Positions 55,353 to 61,516 of a stretch of DNA of 64,000 nucleotides are shown here, piece after piece. The stretch covers positions 39,550-103,549 of the forward strand of contig DATJSU010000010.1 of the NCBI GenBank assembly GCA_035503915.1. Direction: 5' to 3'. Under the pieces are notes generated by a model. It had not been told where the DNA came from, did no database searches, and was given only the letters and a program-made list of their open reading frames with translations. Position 1 is the first letter of the stretch, and the number at the start of each line of letters is the position of its first letter. The DNA is from DATJMJ01 sp035503915. GTDB taxonomy: Bacteria; Actinomycetota; Acidimicrobiia; Acidimicrobiales; Palsa-688. The translations under genes and the position numbers were made by a program.

Positions 55353-55700
55353 ATGCGTCTCACTGTGAAGGTTGGACTGGGCTTGGCGGCCCTTGTCGGG
55401 GTCATGTACCTCTTCGCCTTCCCCACGCGCACCTACCTGGAGCAGCGCCGTGACATCGTGGGGGTGGAGCAAACGATCTCGGTCCTGAAGGCCGAAAATG
55501 CCAAGTTGGCTGCCGAGGGCTGGGCACTTCAGGACAACTCGACGATCGAGCAGATCGCGCGCCAGGAATATGGCCTCGTAATGCCTGGCCAGCAAGCTTT
55601 TATGGTCCTGCCTTCGCCTGCTGCTGCACCCGCGCAGGTGCAAAAAACCGCCGAGCACCGTCCGTGGTACGCCCCCTTAGAATTTTGGGATCGGCTCTAA
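55353..55700 (+). CDS. ftsB: Septum formation initiator, FtsB/DivIC family
   Basis: 115-residue single-pass membrane protein of the divisome. An N-terminal TM helix (VKVGLGLAALVGVMYLFAF) is followed by a coiled coil (YLEQRRDIVGVEQTISVLKAENAKLAAE). IEQIARQEYGLVMPGQQAFMVLP is the FtsB/DivIC C-terminal motif. The ATG at 55353 begins just before the TM. It follows mazG by 120 bp. In many actinobacteria eno lies immediately before this gene, but here it does not. Confidence 0.9.
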   Translation: MRLTVKVGLGLAALVGVMYLFAFPTRTYLEQRRDIVGVEQTISVLKAENAKLAAEGWALQDNSTIEQIARQEYGLVMPGQQAFMVLPSPAAAPAQVQKTAEHRPWYAPLEFWDRL

Positions 55701-55764
55701 CCATCGCCCACCGGTAACCTCCGCACCCCTCCGGACGCGCACAGGGACATCCCCCCGAGAGCGC

Positions 55765-56208
55765 TTGGCTTTGCTTTTAGGGCGCGAACCTCGACGGCCA
55801 TACGAGGTCGTCCTCTCTGACGACGAAGGATGGCCAGTCGTCTTGCGCAATGGGCCCTTGTTGGAAGATGGCGAGCCGATGCCGACGCGTTACTGGCTAG
55901 TCGGCAAAAAGGAACGCCTCGCCGTTGACCGCCTCGAGTCTGAAGGTGGCGTCGCTGGGGCGGAGGCCGCGGTGAGCAGCGAAGAGCTTGAAGGCGCCCA
56001 CAGGCGTTATGCGGCAGGGCGCGACGCAGAGATCCCCGAAAGCTGGTCCGGGCCGCGCCCGAGCGGCGGCGTTGGAGGCACGAGGCGGGGCGTCAAGTGC
56101 CTTCACGCCCATTACGCATGGTTCCTCGCCGGAGGCGACGACCCTGTCGGGCGTTGGGTCGCCGAGCAGCTGGCGCAGCCAAGCGCCTCCTTTTCTTCAA
56201 GCAAGTGA
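55765..56208 (+). CDS. DUF501 domain protein
   Basis: 147 residues from a TTG at 55765. The core LLLGREPRRPYEVVLSDDEGWPVVLRNGPLLEDGEPMPTRYWLVG and a Cys/His segment GVKCLHAHYAWFLAGGDDPVGRWVAEQL match the actinobacterial DUF501 family, always found next to ftsB and ppx. The conserved Cys-Leu-His-Ala-His suggests a metal site, but no biochemical role is known. The stop overlaps the ppx start by 4 nt (GTGA). In the Glu/Ser-rich middle the protein is less conserved. Confidence 0.9.
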   Translation: MALLLGREPRRPYEVVLSDDEGWPVVLRNGPLLEDGEPMPTRYWLVGKKERLAVDRLESEGGVAGAEAAVSSEELEGAHRRYAAGRDAEIPESWSGPRPSGGVGGTRRGVKCLHAHYAWFLAGGDDPVGRWVAEQLAQPSASFSSSK

Positions 56209-57200
56209 CCGCGGGCAACCTCGCTGCCGTTGATTGCGGCACACTTTCCACGCGTCTGCTCGTAAGCGCGGCCAGCTCCGTGCCCATCGTCCGGCTGACC
56301 AAGATCACCGCTTTGGGCGAGGGCGTGGGAGGTTCGGGTGCCCTGCGCGCTGATGCCGTAGAACGCGCCCTCGGCGTCCTGCGGGTGTACAAGGAAATAA
56401 TGGGCCAATATGACGTCCAAACGGCGGCGATGGTGGGGACCTCCGCGTTGAGGGACGCGAGCAACCGGGAAATGTTTTGCCGGCCAGCATCAGAGATCAT
56501 TGGCGTGCCGTTGCAGTTGCTGCAGGGTACTGAAGAGGCAGCCATCTCATTTGAGGGCGCCACTGCTGAGCTTCCTGAAGCAGGAGGGCCCTGGTTGGTA
56601 GTTGACATCGGTGGAGGTTCCACTGAGCTGGTTTGCGGTCCCCGGCCGCTAGCGGCTCTCTCGCTCGACCTCGGCTGCGTGCGGGTGACGGAGCGGTTTT
56701 TCGCCAGCGACCCGCCGTCCGCCGCAGAGCTGGCGGCCGCGCGTGCCTGGCTCGGCGATGAGCTCAGACGCGCGGGCAAGCAATTGCCCCTCCCCCTCGG
56801 GGCGCTCATCGGCCTCGCCGGCACTGTTTCTGCGCTCGCTTGTCTGGCACAAGGCGTGGCGACTTACCGCCGCGATGCAGTACACCACTACCGGCTCAGC
56901 CGCGAGGTGGTGGAGCGATCGCTTCTCCAGCTGGGGGAGCTGCCCGTGCCTGAACGGGGGCGCCTCCCGGGAATAGAGCCCGCGCGAGCACCCTTTGTCA
57001 TCGGGGGGACGCTCGTCCTGGCGACCCTGATGGCGGAGTTCGGCTTCGAGGAGTGCCTGGTATCGGAGGCCGATATCCTCGATGGCTTGGTGCGCCGGCT
57101 TGCTCGGTCTCTCAATAGTCAGGCCGCTGAGAAGCTATCGCCGCCGGCCGAAGTCCCCGGCGCTCGCCCCCCTCCCATGGCTCGAGGTGAGTACGGATAG
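56205..57200 (+). CDS. ppx: Ppx/GppA phosphatase family protein
   Basis: 331 residues with an actin-like ATPase fold; exopolyphosphatase or guanosine pentaphosphate phosphatase. Motifs: phosphate-1 AAVDCGTLSTRLLV, VGTSALRDASNR, GTEEAAISFEGA, phosphate-2 VVDIGGGSTELVCG, LDLGCVRVTERFF, GLAGTVSALACLAQG, FVIGGTLVLATLM. The conserved Asn of the usual DCGTNSTRLL box is Leu here. The GTG at 56205 overlaps the DUF501 stop and directly precedes the first strand. The single-domain length matches actinobacterial Ppx1. Confidence 0.92.
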   Translation: MTAGNLAAVDCGTLSTRLLVSAASSVPIVRLTKITALGEGVGGSGALRADAVERALGVLRVYKEIMGQYDVQTAAMVGTSALRDASNREMFCRPASEIIGVPLQLLQGTEEAAISFEGATAELPEAGGPWLVVDIGGGSTELVCGPRPLAALSLDLGCVRVTERFFASDPPSAAELAAARAWLGDELRRAGKQLPLPLGALIGLAGTVSALACLAQGVATYRRDAVHHYRLSREVVERSLLQLGELPVPERGRLPGIEPARAPFVIGGTLVLATLMAEFGFEECLVSEADILDGLVRRLARSLNSQAAEKLSPPAEVPGARPPPMARGEYG

Positions 57201-57211
57201 CATTCCGGACC

Positions 57212-57841
57212 ATGACCTGGGGGCACCCCAACTTGCAGCCTGAGCTCCGGGGCCGGCGCGTCGTGCTGCGCCCTCTGGCAGCCCAGGATTTTGAGGCTTG
57301 GCGCGAGGTACGCCACCGTTCTCGCGAATGGCTTGTCAAGTGGGAGCCCCGGCCTGTGCCCGGCCAAGCAGACCCGACCGTCGACAAGCGAGCCTTTTTT
57401 GCCCGTTGCAACGCCCGCATCCGTGAGCGTGAGCTCGGCACCGGCTACGGCTTCGGCGTCTTTGTAGGGCGCACCTTCGCCGGAGAGATAAACATTTCCT
57501 CGGTGCAGCGGGGGCCGTTCCAAAACGCCTACGTCGGTTATTGGGTGGACGAGGCGATGGCCGGGCACGGGTACATCCCGGAATCCTTTGTTGTCATAGC
57601 GCGCTTCGCTTTCGAAGACTTGATGCTGCACCGCCTCCAAGTGTCGATCATCCCGCGCAATCACCCGAGCCTTCGCGTTGCAGAAAAGCTCCAGCTGCGC
57701 AATGAAGGCACTGCTTTGCGGTACCTGGAGATAAACGGCGTTTGGGAAGACCACGTCCGCTTTGCGATCACGACTGAGGACTGGCTGGAAAAACGGGAGC
57801 AGTACACACGTGATTGGCTCCTGCCAGCCGTTTCGCCCTGA
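57212..57841 (+). CDS. rimJ: GNAT acetyltransferase, RimJ/RimL type
   Basis: 209-residue acetyltransferase of the ribosomal-protein-alanine class. It begins LRGRRVVLRPLAAQDFEAWREVR, has GVFVGRTFAGEINISSVQRGPFQNAYVGYWVDEAMAGHGYIPE (acetyl-CoA binding strand and loop) and SLRVAEKLQLRNEGTALRYLEINGVWEDHVRF at the end. Substrate is probably a protein N-terminus. It starts 11 nt after ppx. Its last 74 nt overlap the end of the opposite-strand sodX gene. Confidence 0.9.
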   Translation: MTWGHPNLQPELRGRRVVLRPLAAQDFEAWREVRHRSREWLVKWEPRPVPGQADPTVDKRAFFARCNARIRERELGTGYGFGVFVGRTFAGEINISSVQRGPFQNAYVGYWVDEAMAGHGYIPESFVVIARFAFEDLMLHRLQVSIIPRNHPSLRVAEKLQLRNEGTALRYLEINGVWEDHVRFAITTEDWLEKREQYTRDWLLPAVSP

Positions 57842-58268
57842 TCAGCCCGGCACGGGACGGTGGCGCGTAGCGGTAAATCGCTCGCCCTTTGACTAAGCTC
57901 AGCGGGACGAGGCCAAAATGCCGGCTGTCGGTGCTGGCCTCTGGGTTGTCCCCCTCCAACCAGACGCCCCGGCCTTGGACGTCAACAGCTCGCTTCAACA
58001 CGGCCCTGCCCGGGTCTCGCGGGTCTAGTGCCGCCACGACGTCGCCGGGGCGCACCCGGGCCGTCTTCCAAACTAGGAGGTGGTCACCGTTCCTGAAGAG
58101 CGGCGCCATACTGTCGCCCGTTACCGCCAGTCGCTGGGACTTCCGTAGCAGCCACCCGAGCAGGCAGACGGCACCGGCACCGGCCACCGCCAGACCTCGC
58201 CAGCGCTTGCGCCAAGGGCCGCGACGGCACCTACCTCTCGCATTTCCTCTGCCACAGGCGGTCTTCAT
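57768..58268 (-). CDS. sodX: Nickel-type superoxide dismutase maturation protease (S26)
   Basis: 166-residue single-TM signal peptidase-like protease. A basic, Cys/Arg-rich N-terminus precedes a TM at about 26-42, then VTGDSMAPLFRNGDHLLVWK with nucleophile Ser53 and RAVLKRAVD with general-base Lys92, and GDNPEASTDSRHFGLV. This pattern is that of SodX, which removes the leader of Ni-SOD; sodN is divergent 96 bp away. The C-terminal part overlaps rimJ by 74 nt. No Shine-Dalgarno precedes the ATG, but a 17-bp palindrome lies 8-24 nt upstream. Confidence 0.92.
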   Translation of the reverse strand: MKTACGRGNARGRCRRGPWRKRWRGLAVAGAGAVCLLGWLLRKSQRLAVTGDSMAPLFRNGDHLLVWKTARVRPGDVVAALDPRDPGRAVLKRAVDVQGRGVWLEGDNPEASTDSRHFGLVPLSLVKGRAIYRYAPPSRAGLIRAKRLAGANHVCTAPVFPASPQS

Positions 58269-58275
58269 GGGCGGT

Positions 58276-58292
58276 TATCCCTGAGAGGGATA
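58276..58292. promoter_or_regulatory. Perfect palindrome in the sodX-sodN intergenic region
   Basis: TATCCCTGAGAGGGATA: 7-bp arms with a 3-nt GAG spacer, immediately upstream of sodX and about 73 nt from sodN. It is a likely binding site for a dimeric regulator. It does not look like the published Nur (nickel-Fur) box, as far as I can recall, so the regulator is open. Confidence 0.5.
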
Positions 58293-58364
58293 TAGCGTGT
58301 GCTCGACAGACGTCTCAATCGACGTAACCCCTATCACAACCGAGCACGCAAAAGGAGCCTTTAG

Positions 58365-58784
58365 ATGACCTTGCTAGCCCGATTGCTTCTCCTCGCCGAC
58401 CGGGTCAGCGAGCCCCGCGCTGTCCACGCGCACTGCGACCTCCCCTGCGGTGTTTACGACCCGGTCCAGGCGCGGGTGGAAGCGGACTCCGTCAAAGCGA
58501 TCATCGAGAAGTACCAGGCCTCAAAGGACGACGTTTTCCGGGCCCGGGCCCTGTTCATCAAGGAGCAGCGCGCCGAGCTCGTCAAGCACCACCTCTGGGT
58601 CCTTTGGACCGATTACTTCAAGCCGGCGCACCTGGAGAAGTACCCCGAGCTGCACGGGCTGTTCTGGAAGGCGACCAAGGCCGCCGGCGAAGCCAAGCAT
58701 TCCACCGATGTCGCTGTCGCCGACGACCTCCTCCGCCAGATCGCCGAGATCGACCGCATCTTTTGGGAGACCAAAAAGGGCTAG
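58365..58784 (+). CDS. sodN: Nickel superoxide dismutase
   Basis: 139-residue precursor. After a 22-residue leader (MTLLARLLLLADRVSEPRAV, then HA) the mature protein starts at His23 with HCDLPCGVYDPVQARVEADSV, the Ni-hook with His1, Cys2 and Cys6. The mature length of 117 residues equals known Ni-SODs. The four-helix-bundle remainder includes KAIIEKYQ and the conserved LWVLWTDYFKPAHLEKYPELHGLFW block. ATG 58365 has AAGGAG 7 nt upstream. Divergent sodX supplies the maturation protease. It removes superoxide in the cytoplasm. Confidence 0.97.
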   Translation: MTLLARLLLLADRVSEPRAVHAHCDLPCGVYDPVQARVEADSVKAIIEKYQASKDDVFRARALFIKEQRAELVKHHLWVLWTDYFKPAHLEKYPELHGLFWKATKAAGEAKHSTDVAVADDLLRQIAEIDRIFWETKKG

Positions 58785-58810
58785 CGCTAGCCCCGCGCGC
58801 TTGGGTGGAG

Positions 58811-58844
58811 CCCTAGTCGGGCTTGGGCCCCTAGTCGGGCTTGG
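58811..58844. repeat. Tandem 16-nt duplication at the end of the Ogt-AlkA gene
   Basis: CCCTAGTCGGGCTTGG occurs at 58811-58826 and 58829-58844, 18-nt period. The second copy contains the stop codon of the minus-strand Ogt-AlkA gene, so the first is an untranslated echo of the gene's 3' end. Confidence 0.65.
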
Positions 58845-60099
58845 ACGTAGAGGCAAAGGGCCTCCCCGCCTCTGCAGCGCGCCACAGGTACCAGCACGCA
58901 ACTGTGCGATAGGGGCGCCAGGCGTCGGCACGCCCTTCGAGTTGCTCGGTGCTCGGAGGACGGCCCCCGCTGAACGCGGCCGCAAAGCCTCGCCGGAGCC
59001 CGAGGTCCCCGAGCGGGAGCACGTCAGGGCGCCCGAGGCAAAACATGAGGAACATTTCCGCGGTCCATATGCCTACGCCTCGGACGGTCGTCAGCCGCTT
59101 GATGAGCTCGTCATCTGACAGCTCACGGGCCTCTTCCAAGCCGGGGACCTCGCCGTTCAGCGTCCGGCAGGCGAGATCGCGGATTGCTGCTGCCTTGGCG
59201 CCTGAAAGACCGCAAGACCTGAGTTCGCTTTCCTCGAGCGCAAGCACACCTTCGGGGCTCGGTTCGCAAGGCTGACCGAACAAAGCGCAGAACCTCGCGT
59301 GGATCGTGGCAGCTGCTCTTGGGCTCAGTTGCTGGTAGACGATTGCCTGGGCGAGAGCCTCGAACGTGCTCGTGACCGGTTGGAGCTCCATTTTGAACGG
59401 CCCGAACGCCGCCATCAGGGCGCTCAGTTCTGAGTCGGCTCCCCGGAGGTGCCTTATCGCCCGCGCGATGCTAAAACCGAAGCTCCCGGCCCCGTTCTTT
59501 GTAACGCGGTTGCTGAGGGCCACGCCTTCGATCGTCAACATCTTCCGTTTTATGTCGGTCCCGCCTGTGGCGGAAAAGCCCCCTATCCCTCCCGCCGCCA
59601 GGACCCTGTGGCAGGGCACGACGATGGGGAAAGGGTTGCGGCCAAGTGCTTGCCCCACCGCTCGCGCGGCACCAGGCGAACCTATCATCGCCGCCAGTTC
59701 GCCACAGGTCACGGTCGTGCCTGCCTTCACCGAGCGGGCCGCCTCGTACACCCGCCGGTGAAACGCCGGCACGCCGTCCATCACGAGCTCTATCGAGGAA
59801 AAATCGGCCTTTTGCCCGCTCAAATGGCGCTGCAGGGAGACCACCGCTCGCCTGATCGGCCGGGGAGCTTCTGTTTCTACCGCCCCGGGGTAGTGACAAG
59901 CGATGAGCTCTCTTGCCTTTGCCTCATCGCGCTCCGGCAGGCGGATCCCGACGATCCCCTTTTCGCTCCACAAAATGGCACAATCGCCGATCTTGGTCTG
60001 GAACACGGCGAAATTGACGGCCTGTCCCACCAACGGTCCTTCCTCCTCCATCTCGGCCCAGGGCCACCAACGTAGTTCCATTTTCCCACCGCCGGTCAC
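58831..60099 (-). CDS. Fused O6-methylguanine-DNA methyltransferase and 3-methyladenine DNA glycosylase
   Basis: 422 residues, two alkylation-repair domains. Residues 30-200 form the MGMT/Ogt part: VPAFHRRVYEAARSVKAGTTVTCGELAAMIGSPGAARAVGQALGRNPFPIVVPCHRVL, with acceptor Cys163 in PCHR, and GGFSATGG. After a short linker, residues 210-415 are an AlkA-type HhH-GPD glycosylase: FEALAQAIVYQQLSPRAAATI, LTTVRGVGIWTAEMFLMFCLGRPDVLPLGDLGLRRG with the catalytic Asp. Ogt and AlkA are commonly separate genes, so the fusion is of interest. GTG 60099 or the ATG at 60081 are both possible starts. Confidence 0.9.
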   Translation of the reverse strand: MTGGGKMELRWWPWAEMEEEGPLVGQAVNFAVFQTKIGDCAILWSEKGIVGIRLPERDEAKARELIACHYPGAVETEAPRPIRRAVVSLQRHLSGQKADFSSIELVMDGVPAFHRRVYEAARSVKAGTTVTCGELAAMIGSPGAARAVGQALGRNPFPIVVPCHRVLAAGGIGGFSATGGTDIKRKMLTIEGVALSNRVTKNGAGSFGFSIARAIRHLRGADSELSALMAAFGPFKMELQPVTSTFEALAQAIVYQQLSPRAAATIHARFCALFGQPCEPSPEGVLALEESELRSCGLSGAKAAAIRDLACRTLNGEVPGLEEARELSDDELIKRLTTVRGVGIWTAEMFLMFCLGRPDVLPLGDLGLRRGFAAAFSGGRPPSTEQLEGRADAWRPYRTVACWYLWRAAEAGRPFASTSKPD

Positions 60100-60236
60100 A
60101 CTTTCTTACGTGGAGGCAACCGAAGAGCTCCGCATGGTCCTTGCAAGCCGGCCCAGTCGTCAGCCTTGTGTACCGCTTTACGCGCAAGGGCAAAACCGTC
60201 GACGAGCGCGCGCCCGAGGCCCCAGGGCCGCCACTA

Positions 60237-60266
60237 TTGACGCAGAGTATACCCTCGGCGTATGCT
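60237..60266 (+). promoter_or_regulatory. Promoter with overlapping PadR-type operator
   Basis: TTGACG (60237-60242), 18-bp spacer, TATGCT (60261-60266), 6 nt before the padR ATG, so the transcript is leaderless. The imperfect palindrome AGTATAC (60246-60252) / GTATGCT (60260-60266) overlaps spacer and -10, the expected site for PadR autorepression. Confidence 0.65.
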
Positions 60267-60272
60267 CTTAGG

Positions 60273-60797
60273 ATGAGCGTTCCAGTCACCCTGTTGGGCC
60301 TCCTCGAACGTCAGCCCAGCCACGGCTATGAGCTGAAGCGCGAGTACGACGCCTACTTCGGCCGGGGCAAGCCCCTGCCCTTTGGCCAGGTGTATGCCAC
60401 GCTGGCCCGCCTTGTGCGCGACAACAAGGTAGACCCTGGCGAGGTGGAACCGGGCGAAGGCCCGGACCGCAAGCGCTACGCCATCACCGAGGCGGGCAAG
60501 GCCGAGGTGGAGGCGTGGCTCGACGCACCCGTCGAAGCCGAGCCGCACCTACAGACGGTGCTGTTCGCCAAGGTCGTGTTGTCGCTCATGCTGGGCCGGC
60601 CTCCCGAGCGCTACTTGGACGCCCAGCGCACCGCGCACTTGCAGCGCATGCGTGAGCTCACCGAGCTCAGGCGAAAAGGCAGTGTGGTCGATGCCCTCCT
60701 GGCCGATCACGCCATGTTCCACCTGGAGGCTGACCTGAGATGGATAGACGTGACCGAGGCTCGGCTCACCACCCTGGCCGAGTTGGTGAACCAATGA
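60273..60797 (+). CDS. PadR family transcriptional repressor
   Basis: 174 residues. The N-terminal winged helix (TLLGLLERQPSHGYELKREYDAYFG ... LPFGQVYATLARLVRDNKV ... RYAITEAGKAEVEAWL) is the PadR domain. The C-terminal helical Vir_C-like dimerisation part follows. The ATG at 60273 fits the leaderless promoter at 60237. Overlap by 4 nt (ATGA) with the ABC ATPase suggests it controls this transporter in response to a drug or envelope compound. Confidence 0.93.
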   Translation: MSVPVTLLGLLERQPSHGYELKREYDAYFGRGKPLPFGQVYATLARLVRDNKVDPGEVEPGEGPDRKRYAITEAGKAEVEAWLDAPVEAEPHLQTVLFAKVVLSLMLGRPPERYLDAQRTAHLQRMRELTELRRKGSVVDALLADHAMFHLEADLRWIDVTEARLTTLAELVNQ

Positions 60798-61516
60798 TGG
60801 TGGCGCACCACCCAGCGGCGCTCTCGCTTGGTGCCAACCTCATCGAAGCTCGCAACGTCGTGCGGTCCTTCGGCGAGACGCCAGCTCTGCGGGGTGCCAC
60901 CCTGGCTGTCGGCGGCGGCGAGATAGTGGCCATCATGGGCCCCAGCGGCTCGGGCAAGTCGACTCTGCTGCATTGCCTGGCCGGCATCTATCGACCTGAC
61001 AGCGGCGAAGTCTGGTTCGACGGCGAACGGGTCGACCGCTGGGACGAAGACCGCCGGACCAAGCTGCGCCGCACCGCCTTCGGTTTCGTGTTCCAGTTCG
61101 GTCAGCTCGTACCCGAACTAAGCACGGCCGACAACGTCGCCCTGCCCCTGCTCCTCAACAAGGTGAGCCGAAAGAAGGCGTACAAGCGGGCCGTTTCCTG
61201 GATCGGGCGCCTGGGGCTGGAGGGCCTCGAGGGACGTCGTTCGGGTGAGCTGTCAGGCGGCCAAGCTCAGCGGGTGGCGATCGCCAGGGCACTGGTGGCC
61301 GAGCCCAAGGTCGTGTTCGCCGATGAGCCCACAGGCTCGCTGGACTCGCTCACCGGTGAGAACGTGATGAACCTGTTGGTGGACAGCGCGCGGGCGGTAG
61401 GGACCACCGTCGTGCTCGTCACCCACGATGCCCGGGTGGCTGCGTTCGCCGACCGGGAGGCCATGGTGCGTGACGGCATTGTCATTACCCACGAGAAGGT
61501 AGGGGCCGGCAGCTGA
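60794..61516 (+). CDS. ABC transporter ATP-binding protein, LolD/MacB-type
   Basis: 240 residues. Walker A GPSGSGKST, Q loop VFQFGQLVPELS, signature LSGGQAQRVAIARAL, Walker B VVFADEPTGSLDS, H loop VTHDARVAA. The NVALPLLLNKVSRKKA region is typical of the FtsE/LolD/MacB branch that partners with FtsX-type permeases. Start ATG 60794, overlapping padR; the stop overlaps the permease start by 1 nt. Confidence 0.95.
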   Translation: MMVAHHPAALSLGANLIEARNVVRSFGETPALRGATLAVGGGEIVAIMGPSGSGKSTLLHCLAGIYRPDSGEVWFDGERVDRWDEDRRTKLRRTAFGFVFQFGQLVPELSTADNVALPLLLNKVSRKKAYKRAVSWIGRLGLEGLEGRRSGELSGGQAQRVAIARALVAEPKVVFADEPTGSLDSLTGENVMNLLVDSARAVGTTVVLVTHDARVAAFADREAMVRDGIVITHEKVGAGS

